A stretch of 64,000 bases of DNA, taken from the NCBI GenBank assembly GCA_964457335.1, contig CAYWGD010000015.1, positions 1 to 64,000 of the forward strand, in the 5' to 3' direction. The notes beneath the pieces were generated by a model that had not been told where the DNA came from, did no database searches, and saw only the letters and a list, made by a program, of their open reading frames with translations. Positions 27,120 to 35,003 of this stretch are shown piece by piece. Position 1 is the first letter of the stretch. Each line of letters starts with the position of its first letter. Source of the DNA: CAJBVW01 sp964457335. Its GTDB lineage: Bacteria; Myxococcota_A; UBA796; SXON01. The position numbers and the translations under genes are program-made.

Positions 27120-27152
27120 ATGCGCGCGCATCGCGCGCGCATGCGCGCGCAT
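27120..27152. repeat. Duplicated palindrome with alternating purine-pyrimidine tract
   Basis: Two exact copies of the palindrome ATGCGCGCGCAT (27120-27131 and 27141-27152) flank CGCGCGCGC. The whole 33-bp block alternates purine and pyrimidine except for one step and ends directly at the feoB stop codon. Such DNA can adopt Z-form or a cruciform. It might mark a terminator or a binding site for a dyad-recognising protein; no T tract is present. Confidence 0.75.
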
Positions 27153-29315
27153 CTACCCGAAGCCGAGCGCCCGACCCCCCTGGTACACCGCGAAGCTCGT
27201 CACCCACGCCAGCACGGTCATGTACGCGAACAGGAACACGGGCCAGCGCCACGAGTGGCTCTCGCGCTTCACGACCGCGAGCGTGCTCATGCACTGCGCC
27301 GAGAGCGCGAAGAAGATCATCAGCGAGAGCCCGACCAGGGGCGAGTAGACCGGGCTCCCGTCGGGGCGGCGCTCCGCGCGGATGCGGTCGCGCAGCGGCA
27401 GGCTCTGCTCGTCCGTGTCCGCGCCGATGCCGTACACGACGCCCATCGTGCTCACGAAGACCTCGCGGGCCGCGAACGCGCCGACGAGCCCGACCCCGAT
27501 CTTCCAGTCGAAGCCGAGCGGCGCGATGACCGGCTCGATGGCGCGGCCGAGGCGTCCGCCGTAGCTCCCGCGCAGGCGCTCGCCCTCCTCCTCGGCGTCG
27601 AGCTGCGCGGCGACCTCGTCGGAGGCGCCGGCGCGCAGGGCGTCGTAGTCCTTGGACAGCGGCACGTCCCGCGGGAAGGCCAGGAGCGCCCAGAGCACGA
27701 CCGTGCACGCGAGGATCACGGTGCCGGCCTCGGTGACGAACATCTTCGCGCGCAGCCACATCTGCCGGACCACCGACGCCGCGCGCGGCAGGCGGTACGG
27801 CGGCAGCTCGAGCAGCAGCGGCACCTTCGGCCCACGGAGCACGGTGCGGCCGAGCACGCCCGCCGCGAGGAGCGCCATGCCCGTGCTGAACACGTACATG
27901 AACACCATCATCCCGCCCTGCACGGGCAACACGCCGAGCATCGTCGCGTCCACCGGGAAGAGCGACGCGATGATGAGCGTGTAGACCGGCAGCCGCGCCG
28001 AGCAGCTCATGAGCGGCACGACCATCATGGTGAGGAGCCGGTCGCGACGCCGCTCCAGGGTGCGCGTGGCCATGATCGCGGGCACGGCGCAGGCGTAGCC
28101 GGAGAGCATCGGCACGAACGCGCGCCCGTGCAGGCCCACCGCCTTCATGCCGCGATCCACGAGGTAGGCGACGCGCGCCATGTACCCGGAGTCCTCGAGG
28201 AAGCCGAGCATCGCGAAGAGCATGAGGATCTGCGGCAGGAACACGAGCACCGAGCCGAAGCCGTTGATCACGCCGTCCACGAGGAAGTCGGCCAGGAGCC
28301 CGGGCGGGAGCGCGCCGCGCACGGCGCCACCCAGCCAGGCGAACAGCCCCTCGATCGCCCCGATGAACGGCTCGCTCCAGGAGAAGAGCGCCTGGAAGAG
28401 CGCGCCCATCACGGCGAGAAAAAGCACCAGCCCGGCGACGGGGTGGAGCACGACGGCGTCGACGCGATCGGTGAAGGTCCGCTCGGCGCTCGGCGGGCGG
28501 GCCAGCCCGAGGCCGTCGAGGAAGGCGTAGCGGGCGCCGATGATCTCGGCGTCGAGGTCGCGCCCGGCGGCCTCGGCGGCGGCGCGCACGTCGCCCACGG
28601 CCGCGCGCACGTTCGCCGGCACGTCGATGAGCTCGTCGCCGGGCTCCACCGAGAGGACCGCCCAGAGCGCGAGCGCGCGGGCCTCCGCGGGGTCCCGCGT
28701 GGCCACGAGGGGCACGAGCTTCGCCAGGTCCTTCTCGACCGCGAAGGGGTAGCGCCACGCCGGGCGGGCCCGGCCGGTGTCGGGGCGCGCGAGCACGCCG
28801 GAGACGGCCTTGGCGAGCGCGTCGAGCCCCTCCCCCGTGTTCGCGCTCACGCCCACGACGGGCACGCCCAGCGCGTCGGACACGCGCGTCGGGTCGGGCG
28901 CGGTCCCCTGCGCGCGCGCCACGTCCATCAGGTTGAGCGCGATCACCGTGGGGATGTCCGCTTCGATGAGCTGGAGCGCGAAGTACAGGTTCCGGACGAG
29001 CTGGGTCGCGTCGACCACGAGCACCACGGCGCTCGGTCGCACGTCTCCGTCGAGCCCGAAGAGCGCGCGCATGGCGACCTGCTCCTCGGCGGAGCGGGCC
29101 GCCAGCGAGTACGCGCCCGGCACGTCCATCACCTCGACCACGCCCACGTCGAGCGTCCACCGGCCGATCTCGCGCTCCACGGTCACGCCCGGGTAGTTCC
29201 CGACGCGCGCGTTCGCGCCGGTGAGGCGGTTGAAGAGGCTGGTCTTGCCGGTGTTGGGGTTGCCGGCGAGGGCGACGCGCGGGACGGCCGTCGCGCGGGC
29301 GGGGGATGCGCTCAT
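27153..29315 (-). CDS. feoB: Ferrous iron transporter B
   Basis: A 720-residue inner-membrane Fe(II) transporter. The cytoplasmic G domain shows G1 GNPNTGKT (residues 18-25), G3 DVPGAYSL and G4 NLMD, followed by the helical GDI region. The membrane part contains the two Gate segments, the first including LSGYACAVPAIMATRTLERR and LMSCSARLPVYTLI and the second the AGTVILACTVVLWALL region. Length is close to the usual 700-770. The start ATG at 29315 follows feoA by 23 bp, so the two form an operon. No feoC is seen. Regulation by iron is suggested by the Fur-box-like operator before feoA. Confidence 0.96.
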   Translation of the reverse strand: MSASPARATAVPRVALAGNPNTGKTSLFNRLTGANARVGNYPGVTVEREIGRWTLDVGVVEVMDVPGAYSLAARSAEEQVAMRALFGLDGDVRPSAVVLVVDATQLVRNLYFALQLIEADIPTVIALNLMDVARAQGTAPDPTRVSDALGVPVVGVSANTGEGLDALAKAVSGVLARPDTGRARPAWRYPFAVEKDLAKLVPLVATRDPAEARALALWAVLSVEPGDELIDVPANVRAAVGDVRAAAEAAGRDLDAEIIGARYAFLDGLGLARPPSAERTFTDRVDAVVLHPVAGLVLFLAVMGALFQALFSWSEPFIGAIEGLFAWLGGAVRGALPPGLLADFLVDGVINGFGSVLVFLPQILMLFAMLGFLEDSGYMARVAYLVDRGMKAVGLHGRAFVPMLSGYACAVPAIMATRTLERRRDRLLTMMVVPLMSCSARLPVYTLIIASLFPVDATMLGVLPVQGGMMVFMYVFSTGMALLAAGVLGRTVLRGPKVPLLLELPPYRLPRAASVVRQMWLRAKMFVTEAGTVILACTVVLWALLAFPRDVPLSKDYDALRAGASDEVAAQLDAEEEGERLRGSYGGRLGRAIEPVIAPLGFDWKIGVGLVGAFAAREVFVSTMGVVYGIGADTDEQSLPLRDRIRAERRPDGSPVYSPLVGLSLMIFFALSAQCMSTLAVVKRESHSWRWPVFLFAYMTVLAWVTSFAVYQGGRALGFG

Positions 29316-29338
29316 GGGGCGCTCCGACGTGCGGGGGA

Positions 29339-29587
29339 CTACTTGGCGGCGAGCGACTCCACGGCGAGCACGCCGATCGCGTCGGCCTCCGCGCGCCGGA
29401 GCGAGAAGCGGCACCCCCGTACCTCGATGTCCAGCGGGTCGCCCATCGGGGCCGCCCCGAGCACCTGCACCTCGACGCCGGGCAGGAAGCCGAGCTCGAG
29501 GAGGCGCCGTCGGAACGCCCGATCGCCGCCGACGGCGGTGATCCGCGCGGACCGGCGGAGGGGGAGGTGGGCGAGGGTCGTGGCCAT
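29339..29587 (-). CDS. feoA: Ferrous iron transport protein A
   Basis: An 82-residue SH3-like cytoplasmic protein that partners FeoB. It has the expected FeoA architecture: LAHLPLRRSARITAV, then RRLLELGFLPGVEVQVLG, the conserved family signature, then GDPLDIEVRGCRFSLRRAEA. The ATG at 29587 gives the standard size. It is the first gene of a two-gene feoAB operon transcribed away from the diguanylate cyclase gene. Confidence 0.95.
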   Translation of the reverse strand: MATTLAHLPLRRSARITAVGGDRAFRRRLLELGFLPGVEVQVLGAAPMGDPLDIEVRGCRFSLRRAEADAIGVLAVESLAAK

Positions 29588-29593
29588 GGATGA

Positions 29594-29622
29594 CTGGTAG
29601 CCTTTTTGAAAGTGACTGTCAA
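29594..29622 (-). promoter_or_regulatory. feoAB promoter with Fur-box-like operator
   Basis: On the minus strand, a perfect -35 TTGACA (29622-29617) is followed after 17 bp by TACCAG (29599-29594). The -35 is embedded in a near-perfect inverted repeat TTGAAAGTGACTGTCAA (29606-29622, 14 of 16 paired positions). Its core TGAAAGT-G-ACTGTCA follows the 7-1-7 Fur dyad TGATAAT-N-ATTATCA at ten of 14 positions. A bound repressor would cover the -35 and spacer. Confidence 0.6.
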
Positions 29623-29670
29623 TATCGAAAACACGACGCGGATGCGGGCTTGCCGGCCGACCTCCGGGAC

Positions 29671-29676
29671 TAGATT
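29671..29676 (+). promoter_or_regulatory. Possible -10 element for the diguanylate cyclase gene
   Basis: TAGATT matches four of six bases of TATAAT and ends nine bases before the ATG at 29686. Transcription would start within a few bases of the ATG. It lies in the 98-bp divergent region shared with feoAB. No clear -35 is seen. Confidence 0.35.
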
Positions 29677-29685
29677 GGGCGCGGG

Positions 29686-31125
29686 ATGGGGTGGACACCG
29701 GAGGGTACGTCGGGTGCCGCGTGGTCGCGGCATTCGATCGGCGCCGGCGCGGCGCGCGCGAGCGTCCTTGTCGTCGACGACGACGAGGACGACGCCGCCG
29801 GGTTGGCGGCAGCGCTCCTCGCCGAGGGGTACGAAGTCGCGGTCGCCCACGACGGGCTCGAGGCCATCGCGCTCGCCAAGCAGCGGCGCTTCGATCTCGT
29901 CGTCACCGACCTGCGCCTCGGCCCGGGCATGGACGGCGTCGAGACGCTGGTGCAGCTCAAGCAGATCGACGACTCCATCGGCGTCATCGTCGCGACGGCC
30001 TACTCGTCCATCGACACCGCCATCGCCTGCCTGAAGCGCGGGGCGTGGGACTACGTGCAGAAGCCGATCCGGTTCGAGGAGCTGAAATTGCAGCTCGAAC
30101 GGGCGCTCGAGCACCGGAAGCTCCAGACCGCCGTGGAGCTCTACGAGGCGAGCCACTCCCTCCTCACGTCGCTCTCGTCGGAGGACCTGCGCGTCCACGT
30201 GCTCGAGATGGCCCGGCGCGTGCTCCGGAGCCCCACCGCGGTCCTCCTCCTGCATCCGCCGTCCGGCGAGCCGACCTGGGAGTGCCAGGCCCAGGGCCCC
30301 GAGGCCAACGAGGCCGCGACCGCCGCGCGTCGGCTCTTCGTCGACGGCACCGCCCCGCCGACGACCCTCTGGTCCGGCCGCCTCGCCGACCGCCCCGAGC
30401 TCGGCGAGACCCCCTTCGATCGCGTCGTGGCCTACCCGCTCGTCGTGCGGGACCACTCCATCGGGCTGCTCGTCGCGCTCCGCCACGCGGGCGCCCCCGC
30501 GTTCACCGTCATGGAGCAGCAGCGCGGCGGCATCTTCGCGGTCCAGGCGGCGCTCGCGCTCGACAACGCGCGCATCTACCAGGCGCTCGAGCACATCGCG
30601 GTCATCGACGAGCTCACCGGCCTGCACTCGCGGCGCTACCTGTTCGACATCGTGCGTCGCAGCCGTCCGGAGGAGGCCGTCACCGGCACGAGCTTCCTGA
30701 TGGTCGACGTCGACCACTTCAAGCACGTGAACGACAACTGGGGCCACGCCGTCGGCGACCAGGTGCTCCGGCGGGTTGCCGAGCTGCTCGTGAGCGCCAC
30801 GCGCGACAGCGACGTCGTGGCGCGCGTGGGCGGCGAGGAGTTCGCGGTGCTCCTGCCCCACACCGACGAGGAGACCGCCACCGACGTGGCCGAGCGCGTC
30901 CGCGCCGCCATCGCGCTGCACACGTCCGACCCCCAGGTGACCGTCAGCGTCGGCGTCTCGAGCCTGCCCGGGGCGCTCTTCCAGCACGGCGAGGACCCCA
31001 TCGAGCGCGCCGCGACCCTCATGGAGCGGGCGGACGGCGCGCTGTACCGCGCCAAGCGCGCGGGCCGGAACCGCGTGTGCGTCTGGCGCGCACGAAAGCG
31101 CGAGATGGCCGGCACCGGGACGTGA
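29686..31125 (+). CDS. REC-GAF-GGDEF diguanylate cyclase response regulator
   Basis: A 479-residue cytoplasmic response regulator that should make cyclic di-GMP. The receiver domain (about 27-145) has the acidic pocket VVDDDEDD, phospho-acceptor D75 (VVTDLR) and the conserved Lys in YVQKPI. A GAF-like sensor region (about 155-305) follows. The GGDEF domain (about 310-475) carries an active-type GGEEF signature (382-386), the substrate Asp/Asn residues in DVDHFKHVND, and an inhibitory I-site RDSD (373-376) exactly five residues upstream of GGEEF, so product inhibition is expected. No partner histidine kinase is adjacent. It is divergent from feoAB. Confidence 0.93.
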   Translation: MGWTPEGTSGAAWSRHSIGAGAARASVLVVDDDEDDAAGLAAALLAEGYEVAVAHDGLEAIALAKQRRFDLVVTDLRLGPGMDGVETLVQLKQIDDSIGVIVATAYSSIDTAIACLKRGAWDYVQKPIRFEELKLQLERALEHRKLQTAVELYEASHSLLTSLSSEDLRVHVLEMARRVLRSPTAVLLLHPPSGEPTWECQAQGPEANEAATAARRLFVDGTAPPTTLWSGRLADRPELGETPFDRVVAYPLVVRDHSIGLLVALRHAGAPAFTVMEQQRGGIFAVQAALALDNARIYQALEHIAVIDELTGLHSRRYLFDIVRRSRPEEAVTGTSFLMVDVDHFKHVNDNWGHAVGDQVLRRVAELLVSATRDSDVVARVGGEEFAVLLPHTDEETATDVAERVRAAIALHTSDPQVTVSVGVSSLPGALFQHGEDPIERAATLMERADGALYRAKRAGRNRVCVWRARKREMAGTGT

Positions 31126-31416
31126 GTCGGCGGCTGGGCGCGCCCCCCGCCGCGGCGGGGGCGCGGCGCGGGGGCGGGCCGCGCGGCGGGGGGCGCCCCC
31201 CCCCGCCGGGCCCCGCGGCGCNNNNNNNNNNGCGCCCCCCCCGGGGCGGCCCGGGCCCCGGGGGGGGGCCCGCCCGCGGGGGCCGGGCCCCTCCAGGCTC
31301 GCGGCGGAGCCGCTCGGTCCCGGTCCGCGGACTGTCCGGGACCGGCCGCCTCCGGCGGCCGCCTTCCGGTCCCCTCGCGCACCCGTGTCAGGAGCGAATT
31401 GCCGGAGGGGCCCTGA
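31126..31416. other. Assembly gap in low-complexity G/C sequence
   Basis: No gene is visible. The sequence from about 31131 to 31290 is almost pure G and C and contains ten N at 31222-31231, a conventional placeholder gap. The flanks look like collapsed or error-prone sequence. The segment 31383-31402 resembles a decayed copy of the tandem repeat that follows. Confidence 0.85.
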
Positions 31417-31560
31417 GGGTGTCAGGAATTGCGAATTGACACCTACGTGCGTGCGGGTGTCAGGAATTGCGAATTGACACCTACGCGCGTGAGGGTGTCA
31501 GGAATTGCGAATTGACACCTACGCGCGTGAGGGTGTCAGGAATTGCGAATTGACACCTAC
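31417..31560. repeat. 38-bp tandem repeat, four copies (last partial)
   Basis: Copies start at 31417, 31455, 31493 and 31531, an exact 38-bp period. The shared part is 30 bp and nearly invariant; the remaining eight bases vary slightly. Each copy contains a 7-bp inverted repeat GGTGTCA...TGACACC enclosing GGAATTGCGAAT, which includes the direct AATT-GCG-AATT. The array lies between the assembly gap and the rRNA methyltransferase gene. It could be a protein-binding array or a dispersed repeat. It is not a CRISPR array, because the copies are contiguous with no spacers. Confidence 0.9.
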
Positions 31561-31635
31561 GGCGGGCCACCCGGCCGCTCCCGCCCGCGCTTCCCCCGCC
31601 CGACGCCCGGCTTCGCGTGTAGGTTAGGGGGCGCC

Positions 31636-32970
31636 GTGCGTTCCCCCGTCCGCGTGAGCATGGATTCCTTCGGCCCCGACGGCACCGGGTCCGGCTTCGA
31701 CGAGCGCGGGCGCCGCTGGAGCGTGCGCGGCGGCCCTCCGGGCAGCGTGGTGGCGGTCGGCGGGCGGCCCAAGGGCGGCATCCTGCTCGACGTGCTGGAG
31801 CCCGCGCCCGACGCCGTCGCGCCCCGCTGCGCGCAGTTCGGCGTGTGCGGCGGCTGCCAGTGGCAGCAGGTGCCGCTCGCGCGGCAGCGCGCGGAGAAGG
31901 CCGCGGCGCTCGCCCGCCTCCTCGAGCCGCTCGGCGGCGAGGACCACGGCATCACCGGGGCGGACGCCTACGGCTACCGCAACAAGGTGGAGCTCTCCTT
32001 CGGGCGGGCCCGCTACATGTCCAAGGCCGAGCTCGACACCGGCGTGCCACGCGAGGGCCGCTTCCTCGGCATGCACGCCCCCGGGCGCTTCGACCGCGTG
32101 GTGGACGCCCCCCGCTGCGAGCTCGCGTCCGACGCGATGAACGCCGTGCTCGCACGCGTGCGCGCCGACACGCTCGCCTCGCCGTGGGAGCTCTGGGATC
32201 CCGTCGGGCACACGGGCTTCTGGCGCCACCTCGCGCTGCGCGAAGGCCGGAACGGCGTGCTCGCGGCGCTCTACACCACCCCCGGCACGGAAGAGCAGGC
32301 GGCGTGGCTCGCGGCGCACGCCCCCGGCTGGGGCGCGGCCGGCGTGTTGTGGTTCGAGACGGACCGCCCCGCCGACGCCGCGCTGGGCACGCTCCGCGCG
32401 GTCCTCTGCGGCGACGACCACGTCGTGGAGCGGCTCGCGGGCCTCACCTACCGCCTGTCGCCCACCGCCTTCTTCCAGGTCAACCCCGCCGGCGCCGAGC
32501 TGCTCTGCGCGCGGGTGGCCGAGGCCGCCGGCTCCGGCGGCACGCTCGTCGACCTCTACTGCGGCACCGGCGCCCTGGGCCTCGCCTGCGCGCACCGCTT
32601 CGAGCGCGTCGTCGGCATCGACGTGAACGAGGCGTCCATCGCCGACGCGCGCGCGAACGCGGCGGCCAACGGCGTCGACGCCACGTTCCTCGCCGGCGAG
32701 GTCGAGAAGCGCGTGCGCGAGCTCGCGATTGGCGAGCGCCCCGTCGTCATCGTCGACCCGCCCCGGGTCGGCCTCCACCCCGACGCGCTCGCCTTCGTGG
32801 CCGGGCTCGACGCGCGGGTGCTCGTCTACGTCGCGTGCCGCCCGAGCTCGTTGGTGCGGGACGGCCGCGTACTGATGGAAGCCGGCTGGCGCTGCACCGA
32901 CCGCTGGGCGGTCGACCTGTTCCCCCAGACCGGCCACGTCGAGGTCGTCGCGCGTTGGGTGCGCGACTGA
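31636..32970 (+). CDS. TrmA/RlmD-family 23S rRNA or tRNA m5U methyltransferase
   Basis: A 444-residue RNA (uracil-5)-methyltransferase. An N-terminal TRAM-like RNA-binding domain (DSFGPDGTGSGFDERGRRW) is followed by the iron-sulfur segment CAQFGVCGGCQWQ. The Rossmann catalytic domain has FFQVNPAGAELLC, the SAM motif LVDLYCGTGALGLACA, VIVDPPRVGL and the nucleophile Cys in YVACRPSSLVRD (canonical SCNP is here ACRP). The family includes RlmC, RlmD and TrmA; which uridine is modified is not decided by sequence alone. The GTG at 31636 is chosen because it begins the TRAM domain. An ATG at 31543 would add 31 Arg/Pro-rich residues read from repeat DNA. Confidence 0.9.
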   Translation: MRSPVRVSMDSFGPDGTGSGFDERGRRWSVRGGPPGSVVAVGGRPKGGILLDVLEPAPDAVAPRCAQFGVCGGCQWQQVPLARQRAEKAAALARLLEPLGGEDHGITGADAYGYRNKVELSFGRARYMSKAELDTGVPREGRFLGMHAPGRFDRVVDAPRCELASDAMNAVLARVRADTLASPWELWDPVGHTGFWRHLALREGRNGVLAALYTTPGTEEQAAWLAAHAPGWGAAGVLWFETDRPADAALGTLRAVLCGDDHVVERLAGLTYRLSPTAFFQVNPAGAELLCARVAEAAGSGGTLVDLYCGTGALGLACAHRFERVVGIDVNEASIADARANAAANGVDATFLAGEVEKRVRELAIGERPVVIVDPPRVGLHPDALAFVAGLDARVLVYVACRPSSLVRDGRVLMEAGWRCTDRWAVDLFPQTGHVEVVARWVRD

Positions 32971-33023
32971 CCGTTCTCCACCGCTCCACCCGTCGCGTCC
33001 ACCGGCGCGCTCCCGAGGCCTCC

Positions 33024-34082
33024 ATGCGCGTGATCCCGCTCGTCTTCGTCCTCGCCGCCTGTGAATCCGACAAGTACGTGCTCGACACCAGCGACACGGC
33101 CGACACCGGCGTGACGCAGTGCGGGCGCATCCGCGGCACGGAAGGCGTGCTGATGTACCAGGACGACGGAAGCACCGTGCGCTCGCCGCTCGAGTCGCCG
33201 AACCCCACCGACGTGACCACCGGCGTCGCTGGCCCGCTTGGGGACGACCGGACCTACGCCGCCGTGATCGACGGCCGGGTGCTGCTCTCCGTCGACGGCG
33301 GCTGCAACTGGGAGGCCCAGGGAGCGCTCGGCTCGGGCGACTGGCGCCTCCGCGCCGCCGGCGAGCGCATCTACGCCTTCGACATGCGTTCCACGGCCGG
33401 CGCGCGCTCCGACGACGGCGGCCTCTCCTGGACCCCCTTCGACGCCGGCGAGGCCTTCATCGGCCTCCCGGTCGTGGATCCCTTCGACCCCACCCGCCTG
33501 CGCGGCCTGCAGAGCCGCGGCGTGGTCACCACCGCCGACGGCGGGGACACCTGGACCGCGGGCGCTGGGCTCCCCGGCACGCTGGGGACCCCCGCGGACG
33601 GAGACCTCTCCGCCACCAACCTCGAGATCGCGGTCGTCGGCGGGAGCGGCGGCGCCTGGCGCACGTCCGACGCCGGCGGCACCTGGCTCCCCATCATCGA
33701 GGACGCGGCGGTCACCGCGCTCGCCATCCACCCCGACGATCCCGCCGTGTTCTTCGCGCAGTCCACCGACGGCGAGGGGGTCCGCACCATCTCGCGCAGC
33801 GCCGACTCCGGCGGCACCTGGGCGCGCCAGGTCGACTCCACCCAGATCGAGCTCTCCGTCGAGCCCGAGCTCTGGCCGGTGCCGGGCAACCCGCTCCGCG
33901 CGCTCGCCGCGTACGGCCCCGTCTACAACGAGAACACCGAGAGCGACGGCGTGAACCTCTACATCGTCACGGGCGGCGAGGGCACGCGATCGATCTTCGT
34001 CGGCACGTGGTTCCACATCCACCAGTTCGCCTTCGGTGGCGACCGGTGGGTCGCCGCCGTGGACGCGGTCACCGGGGGGTGA
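33024..34082 (+). CDS. BNR/sortilin-type beta-propeller lipoprotein
   Basis: A 352-residue exported lipoprotein with leader MRVIPLVFVLAAC (lipid Cys13) and a short DTSDTADTG spacer. The remainder contains BNR/Asp-box repeats of the type S.DGG.sW: LLSVDGGCNWEAQ, SDDGGLSWTPF, TADGGDTWTAG, TSDAGGTWLPI and SADSGGTWARQ. Such repeats form the blades of a propeller in sialidases, sortilin and photosystem assembly factor Ycf48. No sialidase Arg triad was identified, so binding or scaffolding is more likely than catalysis. It follows the RNA methyltransferase by 53 bp, and the pairing looks incidental. Confidence 0.8.
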   Translation: MRVIPLVFVLAACESDKYVLDTSDTADTGVTQCGRIRGTEGVLMYQDDGSTVRSPLESPNPTDVTTGVAGPLGDDRTYAAVIDGRVLLSVDGGCNWEAQGALGSGDWRLRAAGERIYAFDMRSTAGARSDDGGLSWTPFDAGEAFIGLPVVDPFDPTRLRGLQSRGVVTTADGGDTWTAGAGLPGTLGTPADGDLSATNLEIAVVGGSGGAWRTSDAGGTWLPIIEDAAVTALAIHPDDPAVFFAQSTDGEGVRTISRSADSGGTWARQVDSTQIELSVEPELWPVPGNPLRALAAYGPVYNENTESDGVNLYIVTGGEGTRSIFVGTWFHIHQFAFGGDRWVAAVDAVTGG

Positions 34083-34105
34083 AGCCCCTCGCGACGGACC
34101 TCACC

Positions 34106-34124
34106 GGCCGCCACGGGGGCGGCC
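34106..34124. terminator. Possible bidirectional hairpin between convergent genes
   Basis: GGCCGCC and GGCGGCC (34106-34112 and 34118-34124) form a perfect 7-bp stem with a five-base loop. It lies in the 58-bp gap between the convergent BNR lipoprotein and cytochrome c genes. There is no T tract on either side, so intrinsic termination is uncertain. Confidence 0.45.
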
Positions 34125-34140
34125 CATCTGGTAGGGGCTC

Positions 34141-34725
34141 CTAGCGGACCGAAGCGACCACGTCCGGCGTGACGGCGCCGTCCGCGTTGCCCCACGAGGT
34201 GCGCTCGTAGGTGGCCACCGCGGCGATGTCGTAGTCGGAGAGCTGGCCGCCCTGCGGGGGCATGGCGCCGTTGTACGCCTTCCCGAGGACCTCGATCGGG
34301 CCCTGCAGGCCGTGCACGATGATCCGGGCGTGGTTCGCCGGCTCGCCGTAGAACGCGCCGGCGCCCGCGAGCGGGGGGAAGTTGTCGCCGAGGCCCTTGC
34401 CGTCGGCCTGGTGACAGCCGGAGCACACGCTCGTGTAGACCTTCTCGCCGTGCGCGCGGAGCGACTCGGTGTCGGTCGGGCCGTCCTTGACGCTCGCGAA
34501 GGCGGGGCCGGTCGCCACGGCGATGGCCGGAACGTCGGGCTTGATCGCCGGGGAGGCGCAGTACTTGTACCCGGTGACCGGGCTCGTGGCCCAGGCGTTG
34601 CAGTCCCCGCGGTGGCGGTACTTGTAGTGGGCCTGGAGCTCGGCCGAGTCCTCGTCGTAGGCACGGTGGCACCCGAACAGGAGCGCGGGGAGGAGGGCAA
34701 GCAGCGGAAGCCGGGACGTCGACAT
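34141..34725 (-). CDS. Monohaem cytochrome c lipoprotein
   Basis: A 194-residue exported lipoprotein with leader ending LLFGC (Cys19). The class I cytochrome c domain (about 88-185) has the haem site CSGCH (101-105) and a likely axial Met in GAMPPQGG near 163. Two extra Cys (DCNAW and YKYC) lie before the haem domain and could pair. The protein sits just beyond the oxidase cluster on the same strand, so it may pass electrons to it, but it is separated from the cluster by a small convergent gene. A -10-like TATAAG lies about 27 bp before the start at 34725. Confidence 0.88.
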   Translation of the reverse strand: MSTSRLPLLALLPALLFGCHRAYDEDSAELQAHYKYRHRGDCNAWATSPVTGYKYCASPAIKPDVPAIAVATGPAFASVKDGPTDTESLRAHGEKVYTSVCSGCHQADGKGLGDNFPPLAGAGAFYGEPANHARIIVHGLQGPIEVLGKAYNGAMPPQGGQLSDYDIAAVATYERTSWGNADGAVTPDVVASVR

Positions 34726-34802
34726 GCTACCTCGCGTCGGTGGCGGGGCGCCCTTATAGCGCATCTCGTCCTGGTCGGCACTGGCGCGAGTTAGGAGAGG
34801 TC

Positions 34803-35003
34803 ATGGACCTCGATCCCTCCGCAACGCGCCGCGGCTACAAGCAGGTCGCCGTGGCCCTCGTCTCGTGTACCGCCATCGGGGCGCTCCTCGGCCCTTGGCT
34901 GCTCGACATGACCGACTGGACCCTGGCGCGAAAGATCCTCGTCGGCACCGGCATCGGCGCCTGGTGCGGGCTCTTGATCAGCGCGCGTCGTCTGATGATG
35001 TAG
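34803..35003 (+). CDS. Small membrane protein (66 aa)
   Basis: A 66-residue protein with two predicted membrane segments (about 14-34 and 43-61) joined by a short loop, LLDMTDWTLARK, and a basic C-terminus ARRLMM. I do not recognise it. The ATG at 34803 follows an AGGAG-type site (34793-34797). It is transcribed against the oxidase cluster, and its last 26 bases overlap the 3' end of the 59-residue gene on the other strand. Confidence 0.6.
   Translation: MDLDPSATRRGYKQVAVALVSCTAIGALLGPWLLDMTDWTLARKILVGTGIGAWCGLLISARRLMM

Noticed and set aside
31417..31560. CRISPR array
   Set aside because: Copies are contiguous at 38 bp with near-identical sequence throughout, so there are no variable spacers, and no cas gene is present.
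31543..31635. ATG at 31543 as start of the RNA methyltransferase
   Set aside because: It begins inside the tandem repeat and would add an Arg/Pro-rich extension before the TRAM-like domain. The GTG at 31636 fits the family better.
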